The notes beneath the pieces are model-generated. The model saw only the letters and a list, made by a program, of their open reading frames with translations. It had not been told where the DNA came from and made no database searches. From Geomesophilobacter sediminis (lineage in GTDB: Bacteria; Desulfobacterota; Desulfuromonadia; Geobacterales; Geobacteraceae): a stretch of DNA of 64,000 nucleotides. The position numbers and the translations under genes are program-made. Below, piece by piece: positions 27,275 to 35,606 of this stretch (within the stretch, counting starts at the first letter, position 1; every line of letters begins with the position of its first letter). The stretch lies in assembly GCF_016458275.1 (NCBI RefSeq), contig NZ_JAEMHM010000004.1, forward strand, positions 124,001 through 188,000, in the 5' to 3' direction.

Positions 27275-27733
27275 ATGTCTCACACGGCTTGCGGCTGCCC
27301 CGGCAGCATGGCTCGGGTAATCGAAAAAACGGAAACCGCTCCGAACACCACCACCGAGAAGGCTCCTTCGGAACTCCGCCAGTGGCCGGTCCAGCTCACC
27401 CTGGTTCCGCCGACCGCCCCCTACTTCCAAAACAGCGACATCCTGGTCGCGGCCGACTGTGTCGCCTTCGCCCTGGGAAGCTTCCATGCGGACCTCCTGA
27501 AAGACAAGGCGCTCGCGATCGCCTGCCCGAAGTTGGACGAGACCGGCCCCTATATTGAGAAACTCGCCAACATCTTCAAGCTCAACGAAGTGAAAAGCAT
27601 CACGGTCGCGATCATGGAAGTCCCCTGCTGCCGCGGCCTGGACATCGTGGTCCGGCAGGCGCTCGGTCTCTCCGGCAAAGACATTCCGCTGGAGACCATC
27701 GTGATCGGCATCAACGGCGAAAGGAGAAACTAG
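27275..27733 (+). CDS. Iron-sulfur oxidoreductase-associated protein lacking the ferredoxin domain
   Basis: A 152-residue protein similar to the C-terminal part of a ferredoxin-like family: HTACGCPGSMARV, then QLTLVPPTAPYFQNSDILVAADCVAFALGSFH, AIACPKLDETGPYIEKL and IMEVPCCRGLDIVV. As I recall the family, longer members begin with a 4Fe-4S ferredoxin domain; here that part is absent and the protein starts directly at the CGCPGS segment. Six cysteines remain (two in ACGC, then DCVAF, ACPK and two in PCC). The site AAAGGAG precedes the start. It lies two bases before the hemerythrin gene, so they are likely co-expressed. Confidence 0.75.
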   Translation: MSHTACGCPGSMARVIEKTETAPNTTTEKAPSELRQWPVQLTLVPPTAPYFQNSDILVAADCVAFALGSFHADLLKDKALAIACPKLDETGPYIEKLANIFKLNEVKSITVAIMEVPCCRGLDIVVRQALGLSGKDIPLETIVIGINGERRN

Positions 27734-27735
27734 CC

Positions 27736-28278
27736 ATGAAGATGGACATCAGCTCCCAATTGGTGCACGAGCACCGGCTCATCCTGAGAATGCTGACCCT
27801 CCTGGAGCGCAACGCCAATCTGCTTGCGCAGGGGGAATTCGGCGACTACCGCTTCTTCATTGACGGCGTCGATTTCATCAGGAATTACGCCGACCGCTTC
27901 CACCATGCCAAGGAGGAGGATGTCCTCTTCGTAGCGCTGGTGGCAAACGGGATGCCCCGCGAGCACAGCCCGGTGGCGGCGATGCTCATGGAGCACGACC
28001 AGGGCAGGGCCTATGTAAAGGCTATGTGCGAGGCGGCGGCCCGGGCCTTGGACGGCGAGGCCGGACAGGAGGCTGCCATTACCGAAAACGCGCTCGGGTA
28101 CGTCGCGCTGCTTAGGGACCACATCGCCAAGGAAGACGACATCCTCTACCCCCTGGCGGAACGGGTGCTGCCGGAGGAAGTGAGGCCGGCGATGGTGGAG
28201 GCCTATCACAAGGCTGACGGCAGCATCGAAGAGCATTACCGGAAGGTCGTGGAACACTATGAGCAAGCTGGTCGGTAA
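27736..28278 (+). CDS. Hemerythrin-like HHE domain protein
   Basis: A 180-residue all-helical protein of the HHE cation-binding family: HEHRLILRML, the FHHAKEEDVLFVAL motif, MLMEHDQGRAYV and LRDHIAKEDDILYPLAERVL carry the His and Glu/Asp ligands of a di-iron site. Relatives bind oxygen or nitric oxide or repair iron-sulfur clusters. It ends the three-gene operon, just before a strong bidirectional terminator. The DUF1858 partner supports a redox stress role. Confidence 0.92.
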   Translation: MKMDISSQLVHEHRLILRMLTLLERNANLLAQGEFGDYRFFIDGVDFIRNYADRFHHAKEEDVLFVALVANGMPREHSPVAAMLMEHDQGRAYVKAMCEAAARALDGEAGQEAAITENALGYVALLRDHIAKEDDILYPLAERVLPEEVRPAMVEAYHKADGSIEEHYRKVVEHYEQAGR

Positions 28279-28334
28279 CCGCCGGTAGGGAACTAAGGGA
28301 CGCCAGGGACTCCAAAAAAGACAGGCGGCAAAAC

Positions 28335-28368
28335 AAAAGGCTTTGGGAATAATTCCCAAAGCCTTTTT
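28335..28368. terminator. Bidirectional terminator between hemerythrin operon and hom
   Basis: A long perfect inverted repeat (AAAAGGCTTTGGGAA and TTCCCAAAGCCTTTT) centred near 28351, with A and T runs on both sides, can end transcription of the plus-strand operon and of the minus-strand hom operon. It lies 57 bases after the hemerythrin stop and 28 bases past the hom stop. Confidence 0.9.
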
Positions 28369-28395
28369 CGTTTTCCATACTTGGTGCCGCTTTCG

Positions 28396-29703
28396 TTATT
28401 CGAGGTTGTCCTCGATGCGGATGAAGTTGCTCCGCTCGCGAATCACGTCGAAGGCGTCGATCTCCTCAAGCGCCTGACGGACATCGCCTTCGCGGGCTTC
28501 ATGGGTCATGATGACGATCGGCACCACTTCTTCGCTGCGGGCGCTCTGCACCATGGAGGCGATGCTGATCCCGAACTTGCCGAGCGAGCCGGCAATCCGC
28601 GCCAGAACGCCGGGGCGGTCCTGGGCATGGAAACGGATGTAGTACTTGCTGACGATCTCGCCCATCGGTTTGAGGGTGAGCGCCGCCACGTTCTCGTCCA
28701 AAAAGCCCAGAGGAGCGCAGCGACGGCTTCCGCCGGCGAGCATGTCGCGGGTAAGTTCCATCACGTCGCCGATCACGGCGCTCGCGGTGGCATCCATGCC
28801 GGCGCCGCGGCCATAAAACATCACCGGGCCGACGAAGTCGCCGGTGAGGCGGATCGCATTGAAGACGCCGTGGACGTCGGCCAGCGGGTAGTCGATCGGC
28901 ACCATGGTCGGGTGCACGCGGGCCTCGATCCGGTCGCCGTCGAGTTTGCCGATGGCAAGGAGCTTGATGCGGTAGCCGAAGTTCTTGGCGAAATCGACGT
29001 CCTCGGAGGTAACCGAGGTGATCCCTTCGCAGTAGACGTCCTTGAGGTCGATCTTGGTGCCGAAGCAGAGGGAAAGGAGCAGGCAGAGCTTGTGGGCGGT
29101 GTCGACCCCCTCGATGTCGAAGGTCGGATCGGCCTCAGCATAACCCAGCGCCTGGGCGCTCTTGAGCACGTCGCCGAAGTCTGCCCCTTCCTGAGTCATC
29201 CGGGTGAGGATGTAATTGCAGGTGCCGTTCACGATGCCGAGGACGGTGGAGAAGCGGTTAGCGGCGAGGTTCCCCTTGATGGCGGAGAGGACCGGAATCC
29301 CGCCGCCGACGGAGGCCTCGAACAGCACTTCGACCCCTTTTTCGCGTGCCGCGGCGTAGATCTCGTCGCCGTGCACCGCAAGCAGGGCCTTGTTGGCGGT
29401 AACGACGTGCTTGCCGTTTTCGATCGCCTTGAGGACGAAGGTGCGGGCCGGCTCGTAGCCGCCGATCAGTTCGATGACGACGGAGACCTCGGGGTCGTGC
29501 AGGAGGTCGTCGACCCTCCGGGTGAGCTGGATCCCTTCGGTCGACACACCGCGGTCGGTGGTGATATCGAGGTCGGCAATCCACTTGAGAGCAACCCGGG
29601 CGCCGGTTTTCTGCTCGATGAGGGAAGCGTTGTTGCGCAGCAGCTTCACTACGCCGGCACCGATAGTGCCAAAGCCGATCAGGCCAATCTTGATTTCATT
29701 CAT
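28396..29703 (-). CDS. hom: Homoserine dehydrogenase
   Basis: Reduces aspartate semialdehyde to homoserine on the threonine/methionine route. The protein of about 435 residues has the NAD(P)-binding GFGTIGAGVV, ANKALLA, EASVGGGIPVL, GIVNGTCNYILT and YAEADPTFDIEGVDTAHKL, and a C-terminal ACT domain (KYYIRFHAQDRPGVLARIAG), which suggests feedback control by threonine. I chose the ATG at 29703 (GAGG in front) rather than a start four codons upstream. A pair of inverted repeats separates it from nusB, so it may be the distal gene of the riboflavin transcript or separate. Confidence 0.97.
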   Translation of the reverse strand: MNEIKIGLIGFGTIGAGVVKLLRNNASLIEQKTGARVALKWIADLDITTDRGVSTEGIQLTRRVDDLLHDPEVSVVIELIGGYEPARTFVLKAIENGKHVVTANKALLAVHGDEIYAAAREKGVEVLFEASVGGGIPVLSAIKGNLAANRFSTVLGIVNGTCNYILTRMTQEGADFGDVLKSAQALGYAEADPTFDIEGVDTAHKLCLLLSLCFGTKIDLKDVYCEGITSVTSEDVDFAKNFGYRIKLLAIGKLDGDRIEARVHPTMVPIDYPLADVHGVFNAIRLTGDFVGPVMFYGRGAGMDATASAVIGDVMELTRDMLAGGSRRCAPLGFLDENVAALTLKPMGEIVSKYYIRFHAQDRPGVLARIAGSLGKFGISIASMVQSARSEEVVPIVIMTHEAREGDVRQALEEIDAFDVIRERSNFIRIEDNLE

Positions 29704-29717
29704 AACAAACCTCACAA

Positions 29718-29862
29718 GACCCGTTCAACGTTCAAGGTTCAACGTTCAACGTTGTAATCAATTCGACCCACCATCCGATCTTTCATGCTCTGCGTGTGTT
29801 ACGATCGAGCCCACCCGTTCGGTTTTAACGTTGAACCGTGAACGTAGAACATTGAACGGGTT
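29718..29862. repeat. Inverted pair of GTTCAACGTT-type repeats
   Basis: The 36 bases at 29718-29753 are an imperfect complement of 29827-29862; both are built of short variants of GTTCAACG. They flank about 73 bases of unremarkable sequence between nusB and hom. The unit looks like a hairpin-forming repeat element. Confidence 0.65.
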
Positions 29863-30300
29863 CTATTCCTTGTCGGTGACCGTCGAAGCGATCTCGTCGA
29901 GGATGCCGTTGACGAAGGACGCGGAGTCCTCGGCGCCGAACTTCTTGGCTACCTCGATCGCCTCGTTCATGGTCACGTTCTTCGGGATGTCGTCGCGATA
30001 AAGAAGCTCGTACACCGCCAGGCGCAGGATGTTCAGATCCACCCGGGCCATGCGCGACATGCTCCAGTGCTTCGACTTCTCGGCGATGCGCTTGTCGATC
30101 TCGTCCAGGTTCGCGATGACCCCGTTCACGAGCTCGGAGGCGAAGCTGAACGCCTTGGTGCGGATCTCGAGGGCCGGGTCCTCACCTTCGCCGAAGCTTT
30201 CTATGATTCGTCGCAGAGCTACGTTGGCGTCCTGCAGCACCAGGTCTTTCGAGTACAGTGCCTGCAGCGCCAGCTCCCTGCCGTCTCTACGGGTGCTCAA
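29863..30300 (-). CDS. nusB: Transcription antitermination factor NusB
   Basis: Helical RNA-binding protein that works with NusE/S10 at boxA in rRNA transcription. The 145-residue protein shows [75 protein letters not shown] and FVNGILDEI, the standard signature. It begins with a TTG codon directly after the ribH stop (TAATTG), with GGAG in the ribH end as ribosome site. Linkage to ribH is common in bacteria. Confidence 0.96.
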   Translation of the reverse strand: MSTRRDGRELALQALYSKDLVLQDANVALRRIIESFGEGEDPALEIRTKAFSFASELVNGVIANLDEIDKRIAEKSKHWSMSRMARVDLNILRLAVYELLYRDDIPKNVTMNEAIEVAKKFGAEDSASFVNGILDEIASTVTDKE

Positions 30301-30768
30301 TTACTCCATCTCCTTGAACAGGTTGGCGGTCTCGATCGCGGTCATCGCCGCGTCAAAGCCCTTGTTCCCAGCCTTGGTTCCGGCCCGCTCGATCGCCTGC
30401 TCGATGGTGTCGGTGGTCAAAACGCCGAAGATAACCGGAACCCCGGTCTCCAGGGCCACATGGGCAACCCCTTTGGAAACTTCGGACGAAACGTAGTCAA
30501 AATGCGGCGTCGAGCCGCGGATCACGGCGCCCAGACAGATGAGGGCATCGAACTTGCCGCTTTTGGCGAACTTGCGCGCGGCCAGCGGGATCTCAAAAGC
30601 GCCCGGCACCCGGGCGACGGTGATGCGGGAATCCTCGGCACCGTGGCGCAAAAGGCCGTCCAGCGCCCCTTCCAGGAGCCGCTCCCCGATGAAGCTGTTG
30701 AAACGCCCCACGATGATCCCGAAGTTCAGTCCTTCGGCGGTGAGTTTTCCTTCTATGTACTTAGGCAT
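30301..30768 (-). CDS. ribH: 6,7-dimethyl-8-ribityllumazine synthase
   Basis: Penultimate step of riboflavin synthesis: joins the ribityl-aminouracil and dihydroxybutanone phosphate. The 155-residue protein has [75 protein letters not shown], all typical. AGGAGCG precedes the ATG. It lies between ribBA and nusB on the same strand. Confidence 0.98.
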   Translation of the reverse strand: MPKYIEGKLTAEGLNFGIIVGRFNSFIGERLLEGALDGLLRHGAEDSRITVARVPGAFEIPLAARKFAKSGKFDALICLGAVIRGSTPHFDYVSSEVSKGVAHVALETGVPVIFGVLTTDTIEQAIERAGTKAGNKGFDAAMTAIETANLFKEME

Positions 30769-30792
30769 GTTCGCTCCTTGTCGGAAGCCCGA

Positions 30793-31995
30793 CTAGATGT
30801 TCTCCAGCAGGTGCCCCAGTTTCTCACGCTTGGTTTTCAGATATTTTTCGTTGGTCTTTCGGGCCGGAATCTCGATGGGCACGCGCTCCACGATGTTGAT
30901 CCCGTATCCCTGCAGACCGACCAGTTTTTTCGGGTTGTTGGTCATCAGGCGGATGTTGCGGACCCCGAGGTTCACCAGGATCTGGGCGCCGATGCCGTAG
31001 TCGCGCAGGTCGGCCTTGAAACCCAAGGCGAGGTTCGCCTCCACGGTGTCCTTGCCCTGGTCCTGCAGCGCGTAGGCCTTGAGCTTGTTGGTAAGGCCGA
31101 TGCCACGCCCTTCCTGGCGCATGTAGAGGATGATGCCGGCGCCTTCTTCCTCGATGCGTTCCATGGCGCGATGCAGCTGGTCGGCACAGTCGCAGCGGAC
31201 GCTGCCGAAAACGTCGCCGGTCAGGCACTCGGAGTGGACGCGGACCAGCACCGGCTTGTCCCCCTTGATGTCCCCTTTGACCAGGGCGAGGTGCTCCAGC
31301 TTGTCGATGTCGTTTTCAAAAGCAATGGCGCGGAATTCCCCGAACTGGCTGGGGAGCGCGACATCGACGGAGCGGCGCACCAGCGACTCGTGCTTGAGCC
31401 GGTAGGCGACCAGGTCGGCGATGGTGCAGACCTTGATCCCGTGCTCCTTGGCGAACTTCTTGAGCTCGGGCATGCGCGCCATGGTCCCGTCGTCGTTCAT
31501 GATCTCGCAGATGACGCCGGCCGGCTCCAGTCCGGCCAGACGGGCGAGGTCGACCGAACCCTCGGTCTGGCCGCTGCGGACCAGCACGCCGCCTTTCTTG
31601 GCGCGCAGCGGGAAGATATGGCCCGGACGGGCGAGATCCTCGGCGGCCGCGTCGGGCGCCACGGCGGTAAGGATGGTGTGGGCACGGTCGGCGGCGGAAA
31701 TACCGGTGGTGACGCCGCGCTTGGCCTCGATCGAAACGGTGAAGGCGGTCCCGAAGGACGAGGTGTTGTCCTGCACCATCGGGGGAAGATCGAGGCGGTC
31801 GCAGCGCTCGTTGGTCATGGTGAGGCAGATCAGGCCGCGGCCGAAACGGGCCATGAAGTTGATCGCTTCCGGGGTGATCTTTTCGGCCGCCATGGTGAGG
31901 TCGCCCTCGTTCTCGCGGTCCTCGTCGTCGACCAGGATAACCATCCGGCCGGCTTTGATTTCTTCTATTGCTTCTTCTATCTTTGCCACAGACAT
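30793..31995 (-). CDS. ribBA: Bifunctional DHBP synthase / GTP cyclohydrolase II
   Basis: Makes two riboflavin precursors. The N-terminal 200 residues are 3,4-dihydroxy-2-butanone-4-phosphate synthase ([43 protein letters not shown]). The C-terminal half is GTP cyclohydrolase II with zinc ligands in [20 protein letters not shown] and [20 protein letters not shown]. The length of 400 residues is normal for the fusion. The ATG has AGAGGACG before it. It lies between ribE and ribH. Confidence 0.98.
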   Translation of the reverse strand: MSVAKIEEAIEEIKAGRMVILVDDEDRENEGDLTMAAEKITPEAINFMARFGRGLICLTMTNERCDRLDLPPMVQDNTSSFGTAFTVSIEAKRGVTTGISAADRAHTILTAVAPDAAAEDLARPGHIFPLRAKKGGVLVRSGQTEGSVDLARLAGLEPAGVICEIMNDDGTMARMPELKKFAKEHGIKVCTIADLVAYRLKHESLVRRSVDVALPSQFGEFRAIAFENDIDKLEHLALVKGDIKGDKPVLVRVHSECLTGDVFGSVRCDCADQLHRAMERIEEEGAGIILYMRQEGRGIGLTNKLKAYALQDQGKDTVEANLALGFKADLRDYGIGAQILVNLGVRNIRLMTNNPKKLVGLQGYGINIVERVPIEIPARKTNEKYLKTKREKLGHLLENI

Positions 31996-32045
31996 CTGGG
32001 ACGTCCTCTCACATTAAAATGACCGGGAAGAAAAAAATATCTATC

Positions 32046-32690
32046 TCACAGAAAGCCGCTCTTTGCAAGCAGTTCCAGAGAAACCCCTTCCCCCTCCGCG
32101 CTCCTTCCGGAAAGGAGTCTTTCCAGGTAGCGGCAGATCAGATCGGTCTCGATATTGACCTCGTCGCCGGCCCGTTTGCCGACCAGGTTCGTCTTCTCCG
32201 CGGTGTGCGGGATGATGTTGACGGTGAAGCAGTCGGCTTCGACGGTATTGACGGTGAGGCTGATCCCGTCGATGGCGATGGACCCCTTGGCGGCGATGTA
32301 TTTGCCGAACTCGCGAGGGAAGCGGAAGGTGAATACTATATTGCCGGAGACCTCGCGCCGCTCGACGATGGTGGCGATGCAGTCGACGTGTCCGGAGACG
32401 AGGTGGCCGTCCAGGCGGTCGGAGAGTTTCAGGGCGCGCTCCATGTTCACCGGGGAACCGGCCTTGAGGTTGCGAAAGGCGGTGCGGTCGATGGTTTCCG
32501 GGGAAACGTCGAAGGTGAAGGTCCCGCCGCCCAGACGGACCACGGTGAGGCAGGCGCCGTTGATGGCGATGGAGTCGCCGAGTTTGATCTCGGCGGCGGG
32601 AAGCGCGGCACGGACGGTGAGGCTTCCCGAGGCGCCGCGGCGCTCCAGGGAGACGATCTCGCCGACGGTTTCTATCAGACCGGTGAACAT
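32046..32690 (-). CDS. ribE: Riboflavin synthase, alpha chain
   Basis: Final enzyme of riboflavin synthesis, dismutating two lumazines. The 214-residue protein is an internal duplication of the lumazine-binding domain: MFTGLIETVGEIVSLERRG...SIAINGACLTVVRL and VSGHVDCIATIVERR...SIAIDGISLTVNTVEADCFTVNIIPHTAEKTNL. AAGGAAC precedes the ATG. It is 50 bases before ribBA. Confidence 0.97.
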   Translation of the reverse strand: MFTGLIETVGEIVSLERRGASGSLTVRAALPAAEIKLGDSIAINGACLTVVRLGGGTFTFDVSPETIDRTAFRNLKAGSPVNMERALKLSDRLDGHLVSGHVDCIATIVERREVSGNIVFTFRFPREFGKYIAAKGSIAIDGISLTVNTVEADCFTVNIIPHTAEKTNLVGKRAGDEVNIETDLICRYLERLLSGRSAEGEGVSLELLAKSGFL

Positions 32691-32858
32691 GGGAAAGTTC
32701 CTTTAGCTGTCAGTAACCTCTCCCCCCTTCGGCAAAGGGGCGGGCGGGGAGGATTTGGTTTTGAAGTTTGTTACCGGATTCACGAGAGGCAACGCCTCAG
32801 AGGCAAATCCCCCTAAGTCCCCCTTTTTCAAAGGGGGACTTCAATTCCTGCCTTCCCT

Positions 32859-33215
32859 CGATCCCAAGGTCCACCTTGGGATCGCACCTTTTCTCGAAGC
32901 TGAAGCTTCGTATGGGTTTGGCGAAGCTGGAGCTTCGCAGGCGCATCGCGTTCCCAAGCTGGAGCTTGGGAACGAGGTAATGCTTTTACTTTTCCGGGTA
33001 ACCCTTACTCCGGAACCGCGGTCACCGCCTCCGGCGGTTCGCGCCAGGAATGGCGCGCCCACAGCAGAGGTGAGTCCGCGTCATATAAGCAATGACATTG
33101 CAGACGCGATCATGGGACGGACTTATCGCGACAGGAAAGTCGCTCCTACAAGTAGAAGTCCGCACCTGTTCCCAAGGCCAACTTTCCCTCGTTCCCAAGG
33201 TCCACCTTGGGAACG
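32859..33215. repeat. Cluster of five palindromic repeats
   Basis: Perfect short palindromes with a two-base centre lie at 32859-32884, 32895-32910, 32921-32938, 32949-32974 and 33190-33215. Consensus is CGTTCCCAAGCT-GG-AGCTTGGGAACG, with truncated versions GCGAAGCT-GG-AGCTTCGC. A further member occurs at 62123-62150. The cluster fills most of the 533-base gap between ribD and ribE, where no gene is seen. The units could form hairpins in the riboflavin transcript. Confidence 0.85.
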
Positions 33216-33223
33216 AGGTATGC

Positions 33224-34315
33224 TCATTTCCTTACCGGGTACCCCTCGATGAGGAGGTCGGGACCGATCTTGCGGACCTTCACCTGCTCCAAAGCGATGG
33301 CGTCTTTCATCAGCCCTACCCCGGCACCGGCGAAGAGCCCCATCCCCTCCCCTGCCACCAGCTTCGGGGCGACGAAGATCAGACACTTGTCGATGCAGCC
33401 GGCACGCAGCGCGCTTCCCGCCAGCCGGCTCCCACCTTCCAGAAGCACCGACTGCAGACCCAGCGCACCCAGCTTCGCGAACAGATCGTCCAGATCCACC
33501 TGGCCGTCCTTCTCCCGGCAAACCAGGATCTCGGCGCCGTGCCGCGCGACCTCGGCCTGCTTTGCAAAATCGGTATTGCAGGTGGCAACGATGGTCCGGG
33601 CCACCTTTCCGTCCAGAAGTGCGGCATGCAACGGAACGTTGAGCCCGGAATCGACCACGATCCGGACCGGGTTCTTGCCGCCGGGAATCCGGCAGGTCAA
33701 AAGGGGATCGTCTTTCTGCACCGTCCCTACTCCGACCATAATCGCATCGAGGATGCCGCGCAGCCGGTGCACCTCGCGGCGCGCCGGCGCCGAGGTGACC
33801 CACTGGGAGTCCCCCGAGGCGGTGGCGGTCTTCCCATCCAGGGTCAGGGCCGACTTCAGCACCACGAAGGGGCGCCGGGTGGTGATCCACTTGAGAAACG
33901 GCTCGTTGAGACGACGGCAGTTTTCTTCCAGGATGCCGCTTTCCACCGAGATCCCCGCGTCACGCAGGATCTGCATCCCTTTCCCCGCCACCAGCGGGTT
34001 CGGGTCGAGCTGCCCGACGAAGACGCGCCCTACCCGCGCGGCGACGAGCGCCTCGGCACAGGGGGGCGTCTTGCCGTAGTGGGCGCAGGGCTCGAGAGTC
34101 ACGTAGACGTCGGCACCTTCGGCGAGCGGTCCGGCCGCGGCCAGGGCGTGGACCTCGGCATGCGGCGTCCCCGCCTTGCGGTGCCAGCCGGTTCCCACGA
34201 TTGCACCGTCACGAACGATGACGCAGCCGACCGCCGGGTTGGGTGCGGTCTTGCCGACGCCGCGCGCGGCCAGGGCGATCGCCTTGCGCATCATCTTTTC
34301 GTGAAATTGCCGCAC
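33224..34315 (-). CDS. ribD: Bifunctional riboflavin deaminase/reductase
   Basis: Deaminates and then reduces the pyrimidine intermediate. The 363-residue protein starts at a GTG (MRQFHEKMMRKAIALA) with GTAGGAGG just upstream. The N-terminal cytidine-deaminase-like domain has NPAVGCVIV, HAEVHAL and PCAHYGKTPPCAEAL (zinc ligands); the C-terminal reductase domain has RPFVVLKSALTLDGKTA and LLEGGSRLAG. It follows nrdR by nine bases, so these form one operon from the dCMP deaminase to nusB, unless the repeat-filled gap after ribD breaks it. Confidence 0.97.
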   Translation of the reverse strand: MRQFHEKMMRKAIALAARGVGKTAPNPAVGCVIVRDGAIVGTGWHRKAGTPHAEVHALAAAGPLAEGADVYVTLEPCAHYGKTPPCAEALVAARVGRVFVGQLDPNPLVAGKGMQILRDAGISVESGILEENCRRLNEPFLKWITTRRPFVVLKSALTLDGKTATASGDSQWVTSAPARREVHRLRGILDAIMVGVGTVQKDDPLLTCRIPGGKNPVRIVVDSGLNVPLHAALLDGKVARTIVATCNTDFAKQAEVARHGAEILVCREKDGQVDLDDLFAKLGALGLQSVLLEGGSRLAGSALRAGCIDKCLIFVAPKLVAGEGMGLFAGAGVGLMKDAIALEQVKVRKIGPDLLIEGYPVRK

Positions 34316-34323
34316 ATTGCCTC

Positions 34324-34776
34324 CTACTTCTTCAATAGATCCTGCAGCTCGCTCATGAACTCGTTGATGTCCTTAAACGAGCGGTACACCGAGGCGAAGC
34401 GGACGTAGGCGACCTGGTCCACGGCGTGGAGCTCGGGCATGATCCATTCCCCCAGGGTGGTGCTGGGGATTTCCTTCTCCCCGCTCTCCTGCAGCCGGGT
34501 CTCCAGCCGGTCGACCAGCCGCTCGATGGTCTCCACCGAAACCGGCCGTTTCTCGCACGCCTTCTGGATGCCGGCGATCAGCTTCATCCGGTCGAACGGC
34601 TCGCGGCGGCCGTCCCGCTTGGTCACCAAGGGGAGGATTTCCTCGATCCGCTCGTGGGTGGTGAAACGTTTGCCGCAGGACTCGCACTCGCGCCGGCGGC
34701 GGATCGCGGCCCCACCCTTATCGGGACGGGAGTCGACGACCTTGCTGTCGGCAAAGGAACAAAAAGGACATTTCAC
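34324..34776 (-). CDS. nrdR: Transcriptional repressor NrdR
   Basis: ATP-cone and zinc-ribbon repressor of ribonucleotide reductase genes. The 150-residue protein begins [17 protein letters not shown], read from a GTG at 34776 with GGGAGGGG in front, and has the second zinc pair [16 protein letters not shown], the ATP-cone [27 protein letters not shown] and [17 protein letters not shown]. The start overlaps the stop of the deaminase gene by four bases (GTGA). The genomic link to dCMP deaminase fits nucleotide balance. Confidence 0.97.
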   Translation of the reverse strand: MKCPFCSFADSKVVDSRPDKGGAAIRRRRECESCGKRFTTHERIEEILPLVTKRDGRREPFDRMKLIAGIQKACEKRPVSVETIERLVDRLETRLQESGEKEIPSTTLGEWIMPELHAVDQVAYVRFASVYRSFKDINEFMSELQDLLKK

Positions 34777-35231
34777 GGCGATTCCCCTCCCTCGTACTTC
34801 TCGACCACGATTCCCGAGGCCTTGATCATCTCCTCGGCAAGCTGGTCCGGGTAGCCGGTCAGGTAGACGACCCGCTTGATGCCGGCGTTGATGATCATCT
34901 TCGAGCAGATGATGCACGGCATCGTGTTGCAGTAGAGGGTGGCGCCGTCGATGGAGGTGCCGTGCTTGGCGGCCTGGATGATGGCGTTTTGTTCGGCATG
35001 CAGACCGCGGCAGAGTTCATGGCGTTCGCCGGAGGGGATCTTGAGTTTTTCGCGTAGGCAGCCGGTGTCGAGGCAGTGCGGCACTCCCGAGGGGGCGCCG
35101 TTGTAACCGGTGGCGAGGATGTTCTTGTCCTTTACGACGACCGCGCCGACCTGGCGGCGCAGACAGGTGGAACGCTTGGCGACAAGGCGGGTGATTTCGA
35201 TGAAATACTCATCCCAGCTGGGACGGTGCAT
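34773..35231 (-). CDS. Deoxycytidylate deaminase, ComEB type
   Basis: Zinc enzyme converting dCMP to dUMP. The protein of about 152 residues has [43 protein letters not shown], the metal motif [12 protein letters not shown] and [20 protein letters not shown], which are typical. I chose the ATG at 35231; an in-frame ATG four codons upstream is possible. It heads the nrdR-ribD operon. Confidence 0.93.
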   Translation of the reverse strand: MHRPSWDEYFIEITRLVAKRSTCLRRQVGAVVVKDKNILATGYNGAPSGVPHCLDTGCLREKLKIPSGERHELCRGLHAEQNAIIQAAKHGTSIDGATLYCNTMPCIICSKMIINAGIKRVVYLTGYPDQLAEEMIKASGIVVEKYEGGESP

Positions 35232-35401
35232 AGGGAACCTCATTATAGGAGAAGTAGCCCAAAATAACTTATTCCAGGTAAAGGGTCAACTTTGCAATGA
35301 GCAAAGAGCAGAGAGCAACGAGCAGTATCGTGCTCGTTGGCAAGGTCGATCCAGGAAAGCGTATTCTCACCGCAATTTTTCCAAGCTTGGCTGCAGGTCG
35401 T

Positions 35402-35488
35402 GTTGAGGAACGAAACGCGACGGCACCTCGGATTCGTGATTCGCACCAGATGATGGGGCGGCGGCCCGTCGCGTTTCGTTTCCTCAAC
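35402..35488. repeat. 87-base element with long imperfect terminal inverted repeats
   Basis: Positions 35402-35423 pair with 35466-35488 over 22 bases with a single bulged base. The core of about 42 bases is GC-rich. It lies in the gap between the dCMP deaminase gene and tex, where no gene is found. It resembles a REP-like or small MITE-like hairpin; no transposase is near. Confidence 0.65.
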
Positions 35489-35606
35489 GCGGTCTACGCC
35501 TCGCTCACCAGCCCCAGGCCCCGGTTCATGCCCTTTTGTCCATTGCAAATCTTCCCGGTTCGTTGTAAGGATTAAGGCTTTTCCCCCTGGAGGTTTCAAA
35601 CGACTT

